Assembly (NCBI RefSeq): GCF_022819345.1
Contig: NZ_CP089288.1
Coordinates: 434,001-498,000, forward strand
Direction of reading: 5' to 3'
Source: Candidatus Nanosynbacter sp. HMT-352
GTDB lineage: Bacteria; Patescibacteriota; Saccharimonadia; Saccharimonadales; Saccharimonadaceae
DNA length: 64,000 nt
Shown here: piece by piece, positions 25,307 through 34,234 of the stretch
How positions within the stretch are numbered: the stretch's first letter is position 1
Layout of the letters: each line of letters opens with the position of its first letter
The notes under the pieces: generated by a model
The model's database searches: none
The model's input: the letters and a program-made list of their open reading frames with translations, nothing else
Told to the model about the DNA's origin: nothing
Position numbers and translations under genes: made by a program

Positions 25307-25341
25307 AAACCAGCCTGTCTTTAACGGGCGGGCTGGTTTGT
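25307..25341 (+). terminator. Terminator/attenuator between rsmH and ftsL
   Basis: AAACCAGCC (25307-25315) pairs with GGCTGGTTT (25331-25339) with additional inner pairing, then T-rich sequence. It splits the dcw cluster into an rsmH unit and an ftsL-onward unit. Confidence 0.7.
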
Positions 25342-25380
25342 TATGTTAAATACAAATATAAACATAAAAGATAGAGACAA

Positions 25381-25722
25381 ATGACAAACACCACCACATT
25401 TACTTCACGACGTTCACACGGTCAATTGCGCCGAAATCAGAATTCTACACGTTTTCAGTCTCAGGTCAAACTTGGTCCTGTTGCTCATACAGTGCTAGTT
25501 GCATTGATGATTACAGTACTGGGCTTGATTTATCTTACTCAGGCAACCAGGCTTACAGCTTACGGCTATGAAGCTCAGAGTCTGGATACAAAAATCACCG
25601 AACTAAGCGCAAAAAAGTCAGAATTGGAAGTTCAGAACGCACGTCTGACAGCGTTAGAGAAGGTGAAGAATAGCAATGTCGCTTCAGCTATGACGACAAC
25701 TGAAACGCATTACGCTCAATAG
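25381..25722 (+). CDS. ftsL: FtsL/DivIC-like cell division protein
   Basis: 113-aa bitopic protein with a basic cytoplasmic N-terminus, one membrane helix (about residues 37-58) and an extracellular leucine-zipper-like coiled coil (SLDTKITELSAKKSELEVQ). Sequence similarity within FtsL is weak, so the call rests on topology and the invariant position between rsmH and ftsI. It would form the FtsQ-FtsL complex with the ftsQ product at the end of the cluster. Confidence 0.75.
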   Translation: MTNTTTFTSRRSHGQLRRNQNSTRFQSQVKLGPVAHTVLVALMITVLGLIYLTQATRLTAYGYEAQSLDTKITELSAKKSELEVQNARLTALEKVKNSNVASAMTTTETHYAQ

Positions 25723-25743
25723 TGATATAATAGGATAAGCAAT

Positions 25744-27489
25744 ATGCAGCGGCTTATTCGTTCAAGAACTGGTTGGTTGGCCATCGCTTTACTAGTAGTG
25801 ATGGCGGCTTTTGTGCTGCGATTATTTCAATTGCAGGTTTTGCAATATGGCAAATATACGGAATTAGCGCGAGCGAGTCAGCAGCGTCAATTTATCATTC
25901 CTGCGGAGCGCGGGAAAATTTACATGATGGACGGGAAAACGCCAGTTCCTGTGGTGCTTAATCAGGCGGTCTATACGGTGATTGCGGATCCGCAGTCGAT
26001 TGACGATAAAGAGCGGAGTCAGCTTGTTGATAGCCTGAGGGAAATTGCTGGCGGTGAAATGACGGAAAATGTATCCGAAAGGCTTAATAATAAAAAGTCG
26101 CGCTATGAAGTTTTGGCGAAAAATATTACCAGAACTCAGGCGGAAAAATTGAAAAAGAAAAACTTTGCGGGCGTGTTGTATCAGCAAAGCTCTATTCGAA
26201 ATTATCCTGAGGGCGAACTGGGTGCGCACGTGCTTGGATTTGTGAATGCGGCTGGCGAAGGTCAATATGGCATCGAAGGTTCTTTGAATAAGCAACTTAA
26301 AGGTCGGGACGGGTTATTACAATCTGTAACTGACGTGAGGAACATACCTTTGACGGTTGGAAAAAATAATATGCGAATCGAGGCGAAATCTGGCGACAAT
26401 TTGGCGCTGACGGTGGACAGGAATATTCAGAATCAGACTGAATTGGCGTTGAAAAAGGGAGTCGAAGCAGCTGGCGCTACCGAGGGAAGTGTGATTGTTA
26501 TGAATCCAAAAAACGGCCAAGTTTTGGCAATGGCGAATTATCCGACTTATAATCCGGCGGATTTTGCTAAGCAGAAAAATGGGTCGGTGTTTGTGGATAG
26601 CGCGTCGATGGTGCCGTTTGAGCCGGGATCGATTATCAAGTCCTTTAGTTTCGCTACGGCAATTGACAAGGGTGTTATTACGCCGTCCAGCACGTATAAT
26701 AATACCGATTGTATTAAAGTCGCTGACCGCACGATGTGTAACGTTTTGAGGGGTTTGGGCGGCACGATGACGATTCAAGGCGCGTTTAACAATTCGCTCA
26801 ACGTCGGTACGATTACCGCGATTCGAAAATTAGGAAATGGTTCGCAGATTAATTTGCCGGCTCGCCAGATTTTGTATGAATATTATCACGATAAATTTGG
26901 CTTTGGCGCTAAAACTGGAATTGAGCTGGGTGAGGCTTCGGGTTATATTTATCCACCGGATAGTGCTGAAGGAAATGAGGTTCGTTATTCGGCTATGACT
27001 TACGGGCAAAGTATGAATTTGACTACGATTCAGGTCGCAGCTGGATTTTCATCGCTAGTTAACGGCGGTCAATACTATAAGCCGACCGTTCTCGTTGGTA
27101 CAATTGACGAATCTGGCAATCTGAAATCGTCGGAAAATAAAGTTATTCGCCAAACCGTAAGCGGTGGCGCGTCATCACAGATGCGAACGATGCTAACGAC
27201 GGCGCGTCGATCTTCATTCCTGTCAAAGAGTGACAAATCTGGCTATGAAATTGGTGGAAAAACCGGTACTTCTGAAGCGGTGATTAATGGTGCTTATACT
27301 CAGAAGGAAACTATTGCTACATATATTGGTTATGGCGGTGGAAAAAATGGCGCCGAATATGTCATAATGGTACGTGTAGCGGCTCCAGGCAGGGGGATTA
27401 ATTTGCAGGGAAATCTTCACGCTGGACCAATTTTTACAGATATATCCAACTGGATGATTGATTATATGAAAATAGCACCAAAGGAATAA
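25744..27489 (+). CDS. ftsI: Penicillin-binding transpeptidase (FtsI/PBP2-type)
   Basis: Class B PBP that crosslinks septal peptidoglycan. The 581-aa protein has an N-terminal membrane helix (about 12-30), the dimerisation domain with GKIYMMDGKTPVPVVLNQ, and the transpeptidase domain. Active-site motifs are SxxK in FEPGSIIKSF, SxN in NNSLNVG and KTG in GGKTGTSE. There is no C-terminal PASTA domain. A -10 TATAAT at 25726-25731 lies upstream. mraY follows after 2 bases. Confidence 0.93.
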   Translation: MQRLIRSRTGWLAIALLVVMAAFVLRLFQLQVLQYGKYTELARASQQRQFIIPAERGKIYMMDGKTPVPVVLNQAVYTVIADPQSIDDKERSQLVDSLREIAGGEMTENVSERLNNKKSRYEVLAKNITRTQAEKLKKKNFAGVLYQQSSIRNYPEGELGAHVLGFVNAAGEGQYGIEGSLNKQLKGRDGLLQSVTDVRNIPLTVGKNNMRIEAKSGDNLALTVDRNIQNQTELALKKGVEAAGATEGSVIVMNPKNGQVLAMANYPTYNPADFAKQKNGSVFVDSASMVPFEPGSIIKSFSFATAIDKGVITPSSTYNNTDCIKVADRTMCNVLRGLGGTMTIQGAFNNSLNVGTITAIRKLGNGSQINLPARQILYEYYHDKFGFGAKTGIELGEASGYIYPPDSAEGNEVRYSAMTYGQSMNLTTIQVAAGFSSLVNGGQYYKPTVLVGTIDESGNLKSSENKVIRQTVSGGASSQMRTMLTTARRSSFLSKSDKSGYEIGGKTGTSEAVINGAYTQKETIATYIGYGGGKNGAEYVIMVRVAAPGRGINLQGNLHAGPIFTDISNWMIDYMKIAPKE

Positions 27490-27491
27490 AT

Positions 27492-28529
27492 ATGGGAATA
27501 GCTTTGCAAACAATGACCAATGAATTGACGCACGTATTTTTACTGAGCGTCGGCGCGTTTTTACTAGCGATGTTTTTAACGCCAATTTATACGTTTTTCG
27601 CTTATCGATATCGCTTTTGGAAGCGCCAAAGGTCGGAAAGTACTGATGGGAAAAAGCTAAAGGTTTTTGCCAAATTCCAAGCGGCAAAATTGCGGCGAAA
27701 CATTCCGACGATGGCTGGAGTGATTGGCGTAATCTCAATTTTCGTGGTGACGATTTTCTTCAATTTAGACCGAGCTCAGACCTGGCTTCCTCTGGCGGCG
27801 TTGGTTGGTGGCGGAATTGTTGGGCTAATTGACGACATTATCAATCTGCGTGGTTTGGGTGGCGGCGCCGCTGGGCTTCGTAGTCCAGTGAAGTTTGCGC
27901 TGATCACGTTGATTGGCGTGGTGCTTGGTTGGTTTTTCTTTGCCAAACTGGGCGTGGCGAGTTTCCACGTGCCGTTTGTGGGTGAGGTGAATATTGGTTG
28001 GTTGATAGTTCCTTTGTTCGCATTTGCGGTGGTGGCTACCGGTAACGCTGTTAATATTTCTGACGGAATGGACGGTCTGGCGGGCGGACTGCTCGGTATT
28101 AGTTTTGGGGCGTTTGGTGTGATTGCTTTATTACAACAGCACGTCATATTGGCGGGATTCTGCTTTACGGTTGTCGGAGTGCTCTTGAGCTATTTGTGGT
28201 TCAATATTTACCCAGCTCGATTCTTCATGGGCGATGTTGGCAGCTTTGCTTATGGTGTGTGTTTGGGCGTTGTGGCGATGTTAACCGACTCTCTACTCCT
28301 GCTTCCTGTGATTGGTCTATTGTTTGTAATTGAGGCGGGATCAAGCTTGACTCAAATCGTCAGCAAGAAGTTGTTTAAGAGAAAGATTTTCTTGTCTGCG
28401 CCGATTCATCATCACTTGGAGGCGATTGGTTGGCCGGAAACTAAAGTGACGATGCGCTTCTGGGTTATTGGTTGCGTGATGGCGTTTATCGGCGTGATGC
28501 TGGCGCTTGCTGGAGGTCATATTGCGTAA
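27492..28529 (+). CDS. mraY: Phospho-MurNAc-pentapeptide transferase MraY
   Basis: Membrane enzyme that makes lipid I. The 345-aa protein has about ten helices. Motifs are VGLIDDIINLRG (catalytic Asp pair), NAVNISDGMDGLAGG, FMGDVGSFAYG and APIHHHLEAIGWPETKVTMRFW, all specific to MraY. A weak Shine-Dalgarno (AAGGAA) lies upstream. It overlaps ftsW by 8 bases. Confidence 0.95.
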   Translation: MGIALQTMTNELTHVFLLSVGAFLLAMFLTPIYTFFAYRYRFWKRQRSESTDGKKLKVFAKFQAAKLRRNIPTMAGVIGVISIFVVTIFFNLDRAQTWLPLAALVGGGIVGLIDDIINLRGLGGGAAGLRSPVKFALITLIGVVLGWFFFAKLGVASFHVPFVGEVNIGWLIVPLFAFAVVATGNAVNISDGMDGLAGGLLGISFGAFGVIALLQQHVILAGFCFTVVGVLLSYLWFNIYPARFFMGDVGSFAYGVCLGVVAMLTDSLLLLPVIGLLFVIEAGSSLTQIVSKKLFKRKIFLSAPIHHHLEAIGWPETKVTMRFWVIGCVMAFIGVMLALAGGHIA

Positions 28530-29814
28530 TTCGGTCGCCAAAAATCGTCAATCTATCGCTCAGCCGGTTCGAAGTCATCGACCGATGTATCAGATTGTGC
28601 TTTATATGGGGCTTTTGCTGCTACTTGGGCTGATTGTTATGTATGCACTGGGGCCGCAACGCGCCAACGTGATGAATTATGCTTACGGCACGAATTATAG
28701 CGATACGTATTTCTTTGGCAAGCAGCTGACGAGTGTGTTTATTGCCATCATAGCTTTTTCTGCGTTTTACTTTACACCGTACAAATGGTTTATTGGCGAG
28801 AGATCAAAATATATTCTCTACGCTGGATTTGCGCTATGTATTCTACTATTTCTCTCGGGCGCGGTACTTCATTTGTCATTTGCGCAAGAAACTAACGGTG
28901 CGTATCGATGGTTCCAATTGGGCGTATTAGGAAGTTTCCAGCCGTCAGAATTGCTCAAATATGGCGTACTATTGTTTTTGGCGGGATTTTTAGGGCGGCG
29001 GTCGCAACAGGGAAAATTGAACGACATCCAAGAAACTATCATTCCGCTGGGCATTATTTCCGGCTTGTCGCTACTGATGATTGTGTTTTTGCAAAAAGAC
29101 TTGGGAACGGGAATTTCTTTGATAGCGATTATCTTGTCAATGATTTTGGTAGCTGGAATTGATTGGAAGATTTTCAAGAAGATTCTGGCGATTGTTGCAC
29201 TTTGTGGTTTGGTGATGATTTTTACATCGCCGCACCGAATTGAGCGCGTGATGACTTTCGTGCAGGGCGATAGTCACAAAGGGACGAGCAGTCAGGAGAA
29301 CAAGAATTATCACATTCAGCAGGCCAGGATTGCGATTGGTTCTGGTGGGCTCCTGGGGCTTGGAATTGGTAAGAGTGTTCAGGCGACAGGATATCTTCCA
29401 GAGGCGACCAACGACTCAATTTTTGCCGTTATGGGGGAAACGTTTGGCTTTGTTGGTTTAATGGCCATATTGGCGCTATTTACAGCATTGCTACTATCAA
29501 TTTTGCACGTAGCCGCGAGACTTCCGAACGTGACGTTGCGGTTAATTGTGGCGGGAATTTTTGGCTGGATTGCTTCTCACGTGATACTGAATATTGCCGC
29601 AATGACAGGATTGGCGCCGCTTACTGGAATTCCATTGCCATTATTAAGTTATGGCGGTACAAGTATGTTGTTTATCGCGGCAGCGTTAGGTTTAGTTTTT
29701 CAAATTTCCAAATATACGTCACATAAAGCATTAGAGGAGGGTGAAAGTGGCCAAGATCTTAGCGGTCGGCGGCGGCTCAGGCGGACACGTTACGCCAGTG
29801 GTAGCCGTATTTAG
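28522..29814 (+). CDS. ftsW: SEDS-family peptidoglycan polymerase FtsW
   Basis: Septal glycosyltransferase working with FtsI. About 430 aa, ten helices, with GAYRWFQLGVLGSFQPSELLKYG, LQKDLGTGISL, and ATNDSIFAVMGETFGFVG. The TTG at 28522 is chosen because GGAGG (28512-28516) sits 5 bases upstream. The C-terminal tail (LSGRRRLRRTRYASGS) overlaps murG by 68 bases in another frame, an unusually long overlap. Confidence 0.92.
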   Translation: MRNSVAKNRQSIAQPVRSHRPMYQIVLYMGLLLLLGLIVMYALGPQRANVMNYAYGTNYSDTYFFGKQLTSVFIAIIAFSAFYFTPYKWFIGERSKYILYAGFALCILLFLSGAVLHLSFAQETNGAYRWFQLGVLGSFQPSELLKYGVLLFLAGFLGRRSQQGKLNDIQETIIPLGIISGLSLLMIVFLQKDLGTGISLIAIILSMILVAGIDWKIFKKILAIVALCGLVMIFTSPHRIERVMTFVQGDSHKGTSSQENKNYHIQQARIAIGSGGLLGLGIGKSVQATGYLPEATNDSIFAVMGETFGFVGLMAILALFTALLLSILHVAARLPNVTLRLIVAGIFGWIASHVILNIAAMTGLAPLTGIPLPLLSYGGTSMLFIAAALGLVFQISKYTSHKALEEGESGQDLSGRRRLRRTRYASGSRI

Positions 29815-30910
29815 AGAATTACAGAAAACTGGTGATCACGAGCTTCGTTTTTGGTGTGATAAAAAATTTGGCGCCAGCGCACGCGGGATTTTTGCTAAGT
29901 TCGATGAGAATATTCCGGTTGATTTGATTATTGCTGGAAAATTGCGCCGATATCACGGAAAAAGTATCTCGTTTCATCTATATCCGTCAATTTTATTCCC
30001 AAATTTACGTGACGGTTTTAAGGTGATGGTTGGATTTTTCCAGAGTTTATTTAAGCTTATGAAGTGGCGTCCAGACGTTATTTTCATTAAGGGCGGATAT
30101 GTTTGTTTGCCGGTTGGCTATGCGGCTCGGCTATTAAGAATTCCGTTGGTTTTGCATGATTCTGACGCGCATCCAGGTTTGACGAATCGCTTGCTGAGCC
30201 CCTTCGCAAAAGCTATCGGCACGGGTGCGCCGCTTGAATATTACAATTATCCACCAGAAAAAGCTTCATATGTTGGCATTCCAGTTGCGCCAGAATTCCA
30301 TCCATATTCTGAGGCTGAGAGGAAAGAATTGAAGGAAAAATTGGGCTTTAATGTCAATAAACCGCTGGTTGTTATTACCGGGGGTGGACTCGGAGCCGGG
30401 CGAATTAATTCCGCGATTGTAGCAATTAGGGAAAACCTGCTTTCCGAGGCTTCGGTATTTTTGATATCGGGAAATCAGCAATATGAAGAAATTCTCAAGC
30501 AAACCGACGAGCGAGAAGGCTGGAGGTTGCAGGCGTTTGTTCACAACGGAATGGCGGAAGTTTTGGCGGCGGCGGACATAGTCGTGACCAGGGCAGGGGC
30601 GACTACTCTTCTGGAATTGGCGGCGCTACATAAACCGACAATTATTATCCCCAACGGTCATTTGACAGGTGGGCATCAATTGAAAAACGCTAAGGTTTAT
30701 CAGGACGCATTGGCGGCATTGATAGTTTCCGAAGATGAGCTGGATAAGGACAATCAAATCTTGGCACGAAAAATAATTGGCGTATTAAAATCTCAGAAAA
30801 TTCTTAAAGGTCTGGGCGATAACTTTGGTAAATTTGCTAAGCTAAACGCGGCTAAAGATATGGCGAAGATTATTCTTACTACAGTGCGAAGGCAGGGTAG
30901 GCGAAAGTGA
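29747..30910 (+). CDS. murG: UDP-GlcNAc lipid I glycosyltransferase MurG
   Basis: Makes lipid II from lipid I at the inner membrane face. The 387-aa GT-B enzyme has ILAVGGGSGGHVTPVVAVFRE, VIFIKGGYVCLPVGYAA, LHDSDAHPGLTNR, VITGGGLGAGRINSAI, and RAGATTLLELAALHKPTIIIP with GHQLKNA. A GTG at 29741 is possible but abuts the Shine-Dalgarno (AGGAGG, 29735-29740); GTG 29747 has normal spacing. It shares 4 bases (GTGA) with ftsQ. Confidence 0.95.
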   Translation: MAKILAVGGGSGGHVTPVVAVFRELQKTGDHELRFWCDKKFGASARGIFAKFDENIPVDLIIAGKLRRYHGKSISFHLYPSILFPNLRDGFKVMVGFFQSLFKLMKWRPDVIFIKGGYVCLPVGYAARLLRIPLVLHDSDAHPGLTNRLLSPFAKAIGTGAPLEYYNYPPEKASYVGIPVAPEFHPYSEAERKELKEKLGFNVNKPLVVITGGGLGAGRINSAIVAIRENLLSEASVFLISGNQQYEEILKQTDEREGWRLQAFVHNGMAEVLAAADIVVTRAGATTLLELAALHKPTIIIPNGHLTGGHQLKNAKVYQDALAALIVSEDELDKDNQILARKIIGVLKSQKILKGLGDNFGKFAKLNAAKDMAKIILTTVRRQGRRK

Positions 30911-31821
30911 AATTCCCCTTCTCTAAGAAAAAATCGGACGATAATCTAAGTCGTCGGGAAATCGCGGCGCGTCGTCGAACTGAGAATTATGAGGATTTGC
31001 CCACCCAATCGTATCGTCGAAACAGGACGCTTAATAGCCGCCAAACATCCTCTCCTTTGGAGACTTCCGAGAGACTCGAGACTCACGAATTGGTGAAAAA
31101 ACGTCGCCGTGTAATGCGGAAAATGTTTGCGACTGCGGTAAGTCTGCTTGTTGTGATATTCCTTTTGTTTCAATTGACAATCAATATTTCAATCCAAACT
31201 CCCGACGCAAAAAGTTCCAGCAACGCCAATAAATACGTGAGCGTTCTTAATGAATATTACAGCGCCCATCCAGCGGAGAGATTCCGATTTTTCCTCAATA
31301 ATAATGACTTAAAGCAATTCTTTTTACAGAAAGCTCCTGAGGTAAAAAATATTCGTGTGGAGGGAGATTTTCTAGCGCGATCAGCCGTTAAGTTGACGTT
31401 TAGGCAGCCAGTGGCTCAGTGGTCTTCTGGGGATAAGATTTATTTTGTTGATGATAGTGGCGTTACTTTTGAACAGAATTATTTTGCCGCGCCTACGGTT
31501 GCTGTTCGTGATGAGAGTGGCCTGCCAACTAGAGGTGGTCAAGAAGTTATCAATCGTCAATTCTTGAGTTTTCTTGGTCAAGCCGTATCTGAATTTTCGC
31601 AACACAAAATGAATGTTTCAGAGGTTATTCTGCCAGTTAATACTGTACGCCAAGTTTGGTTTAAGGTCGAGGGCAGGGAAACCCAGATCCGTATGACGGT
31701 GGATAGGTCTGCTCAAGCTCAGGTTAAACAGGCGATAGCTACTTTGAGTTATTTGGACAATAATGGCGCAAAGCCAGGGTATATAGACGTCAGGGTAGAT
31801 CAGAGGTCGTTCTATAAGTAG
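30907..31821 (+). CDS. ftsQ: Cell division protein FtsQ/DivIB-like
   Basis: 304-aa bitopic divisome protein with a long basic cytoplasmic N-terminus (about 1-75), one membrane helix (about 78-98) and an extracellular POTRA-like domain (FFLNNNDLKQFFLQKAPEVKNIRVEGDFLARSAVKLTFRQPVAQW), then the beta domain. The GTG start overlaps the murG stop. It is the last gene of the cluster; murC-F, ddl, ftsA and ftsZ are not here. Confidence 0.82.
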   Translation: MKFPFSKKKSDDNLSRREIAARRRTENYEDLPTQSYRRNRTLNSRQTSSPLETSERLETHELVKKRRRVMRKMFATAVSLLVVIFLLFQLTINISIQTPDAKSSSNANKYVSVLNEYYSAHPAERFRFFLNNNDLKQFFLQKAPEVKNIRVEGDFLARSAVKLTFRQPVAQWSSGDKIYFVDDSGVTFEQNYFAAPTVAVRDESGLPTRGGQEVINRQFLSFLGQAVSEFSQHKMNVSEVILPVNTVRQVWFKVEGRETQIRMTVDRSAQAQVKQAIATLSYLDNNGAKPGYIDVRVDQRSFYK

Positions 31822-32582
31822 GGCGGTCAACTTCTCTTTTGGATAGAGTAAGTTCTCTTTTTGTTCTATTACTGTATGGCGTAGAAAATATATATAACAA
31901 TATAAAAATATGCAAAAGTCAAATAATCGCAAAATGATAAGCTAGGGGAGTAGGGCAATAAAAATATAAAAATGTCAAATAATATAAAATGCATTGTGGA
32001 AAACTTAATGAGTTTACGGCGCGCATACTCAGAGTTTATATTGATGTAAAAATATCAATGTAGCACTCCGGCATGTATAGTGCTGGAATTAAAAAATATT
32101 TTTAAGTTCGTATTTTGTTAGTGTATATTTTTATAAAAGACGGTATGTTTTATGAGGCTGTATATAGTAGAGAATCCCCTGGTCGAATTACTAGAAAAAG
32201 TTCGTTTTTAAGGTGTTAGCGAATATATGTAGACATATGTATATTCATCTTTGTGTGGTATTTATTATTGCGTAAAAGGTACATTGTGCGACATTAAAAC
32301 TATATCTAAAACACGACTATTCCATCGTCTTTCTTCGCGATAAATTTATCTCATTTTCACCAAATCAACCTACTTGTCGTTTACTATTTTATAGACCGCC
32401 CTATTTGTCAGCTTGGTGCGTTTTATGTTGTATATTGGTTTATCTGCATTGGCTCGGATTTATAATTTGTGCTTGTATCGCGCAAAATTTATTAATATAA
32501 ATACTCAGCCGATTCGGCTTTATGTACACTTAAAAATTAACTCATAATTAGTTCGTATTTTGTTCTATTGTTTTTTAAATCG
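31822..32582. other. AT-rich noncoding region with short repeats
   Basis: About 760 bases with no supported gene. AGTTCGTATTTTGTT occurs exactly at 32105-32119 and 32550-32564, and a related 20-base version (17 of 20 matches to the last copy) is at 31851-31870. TAGGGCGGTC just after ftsQ is repeated in inverted form as GACCGCCCTA near 32394. Composition differs sharply from the flanking dcw cluster. It might be a decayed insertion or a regulatory/terminus region. Confidence 0.6.
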
Positions 32583-33009
32583 CTAGTTTTGCGAAAGAGC
32601 TTGGGTGATTCTGTGCTTAATTATTTCACTGTTCCATTCGCCTGCCTTAAATCGCAGTAGGGGCATATTAGTATTGGCCATGATCGAATTGACAAAATCG
32701 TCGCGCGTTTTTCGATCGGGCTGATTGTGAGTATTGTCATCAAGCTCGATGGCTATTAGAGGTTTCATATCATTGGTGCAAATTAGAAAATCTACAGATT
32801 TGCCGTTTATTCTCGCGAAAGCCGCTTTCCAACTTTTATAAAACGATAATTCACTTGGCGTCATTGCACAAGATTTTTTAATATATACGTATTCTTTCTT
32901 TATTGGGGTTTTAATTGGGCTTGTGTCGCCGCCGGTCCCCTGCCTTGCTTTGATTGCCAGAAAAAATAATTGCGGCTACTACTATAGCTATAAATATAAG
33001 CGTTTCCAT
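32583..33009 (-). pseudogene. Frameshifted, internally deleted DUF2726 gene
   Basis: The C-terminal frame (32583-32864) encodes MTPSELSFYKSW, VDFLICTNDMKPLIAIELDD and NMPLLRFKAGEW, typical of the nuclease-like DUF2726 domain. Upstream, an ATG at 33009 in a different frame encodes METLIFIAIVVAAIIF, a membrane helix. Removing one base from the six-T run (plus-strand A at 32961-32966) joins both into one continuous protein with the usual helix, linker and domain order. About 25 residues normally between the first helix and VDF are also missing. The gene is probably inactive, unless the T-run slips. Confidence 0.7.
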
Positions 33010-33107
33010 GAGATTAGTTTATCATATGTTGATAATAAATGCTTACGATTTTTAGGCTTTATCGTTGAGGTGATATAATAAGAGTGATAATTTTATCGGA
33101 GATATTT

Positions 33108-33665
33108 ATGGCTTTTTTAAATTATAATAAAGATGAAAAGTTGGAATTCAATTATAAGAGAGCGTGCGGATTGTGGCTAATTGTAATAGCGGCGATTATT
33201 TCAATAGCTACTTTAATAGGAGGAAAGCAAATAATAAATATGCAAATATTTAGTATTGGATATGTTATTAGTTTTTTCTCAATCAACATGAATAAAAAGG
33301 TGTTGAATAGGCTGTCTGGTGGCCCTTCGAGTGAATTTCAAAAGAAAGTATCTTTATATGCCGTTATTTTATTATTTATCTTGATGGTTTTGCTGGGTGG
33401 ACCATTCTTTGCGACTGAAAATTGGAGATTGATTTGGCTGGGAGCGCTGATGGCAACTGCACTGCATTTTTTCCCGTATTATTTTGTGCATGGAAAATCA
33501 ATGATATATCTAGGTCTTATTTGCGCCATTAATGTTTTTGTAGGGTATATTTTTACTGATATTCCATTAGAGGTGATGGCATATATTGACTCAGCGATTA
33601 AGCTTGTATTCGGAATGTATTTACTATTTTTTTCGAAGCCGTCAAAAAAGACACCTCGTTTTTGA
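33108..33665 (+). CDS. Hypothetical integral membrane protein
   Basis: 185-aa protein with about six membrane helices (for example GLWLIVIAAIISIATLI, LYAVILLFILMVLLG, LVFGMYLLFF). It may belong to the DUF6609-type small membrane proteins, but this is uncertain. The ATG at 33108 has GGAG 6 bases upstream; a GTG at 33084 sits only 4 bases after the -10 (33074-33079) and is less likely. AT-rich like the surrounding island. The stop codon lies inside the terminator. Confidence 0.65.
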   Translation: MAFLNYNKDEKLEFNYKRACGLWLIVIAAIISIATLIGGKQIINMQIFSIGYVISFFSINMNKKVLNRLSGGPSSEFQKKVSLYAVILLFILMVLLGGPFFATENWRLIWLGALMATALHFFPYYFVHGKSMIYLGLICAINVFVGYIFTDIPLEVMAYIDSAIKLVFGMYLLFFSKPSKKTPRF

Positions 33666-33673
33666 GGCGTCTT
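33648..33673 (+). terminator. Terminator of the 33108 gene
   Basis: AAGACACCTC / GAGGCGTCTT with one mismatch around GTTTTT; the gene's TGA lies within the 3' arm. Confidence 0.65.
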
Positions 33674-33840
33674 CATACAATGACAGCTGCAAATCACAAC
33701 AACTGTCCAGCTATCGTACTACTTTTTAAGCGATTGCTCAAGTCTCCTCTTGTCGCTATTTGCTAGATTCCGCAATACGTATATAAATGAGTATAAAATG
33801 AACATGTTATTTTATGCTAAAATGAGGGCAGGAGGATAAT

Positions 33841-33972
33841 ATGGCAAACGGAACTAAAATACTTGATAATGGAATTATTTTTCATTCTTTTACGATGGGC
33901 GAATTAATGATATCAGTATTGTTACTTATAATCATAATAATTTTGCTGGTCAATATCAATAAAAAAGACTAA
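33841..33972 (+). CDS. 43-aa small single-helix membrane protein
   Basis: The ATG at 33841 follows AGGAGG with a 5-base spacer and an extended -10 (TGC-TAAAAT, about 33814-33822). The peptide has a short polar N-terminus (MANGTKILDNG), one strongly hydrophobic helix of about 21 residues rich in Ile/Leu, and a basic end NINKKD. The size and topology are like small regulatory membrane peptides or type I toxins, but no homologue is recognised. Confidence 0.6.
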   Translation: MANGTKILDNGIIFHSFTMGELMISVLLLIIIIILLVNINKKD

Positions 33973-34234
33973 GCGAGAATAGAAAAGTAGCGCTTTCGGA
34001 CTTTTAAATATTCATTCATCATAAAAAAGAAGTAGGTCTGCTCTCCTATCCAATACGGGTGGCGCTACCTATTTCTGCGTAAATATTACTACTGCCGCCA
34101 CGAAAAATCAATAAACGGCTGTTGTTAATACCGCCTTTATCTATAGTTTCCCAACAATCTAAATGCCGATATTCCCTAAGAGTCGCGTTTCACCTTTACC
34201 CCTGGCACCCTAGAGGTGATATAATTACTATAAT
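33973..34234 (+). other. speD upstream region with possible structure
   Basis: 262 bases without a gene. GTAGCGC (33987-33993) is complementary to GCGCTAC (34062-34068), and AAGTAGGT near 34030 to ACCTATTT near 34067, so alternative pairings are possible. Two TATAAT boxes (34220-34225, 34229-34234) precede speD; the first gives a 9-base gap to the ATG. If transcription starts at that box, the structures lie outside the speD mRNA. Confidence 0.4.
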
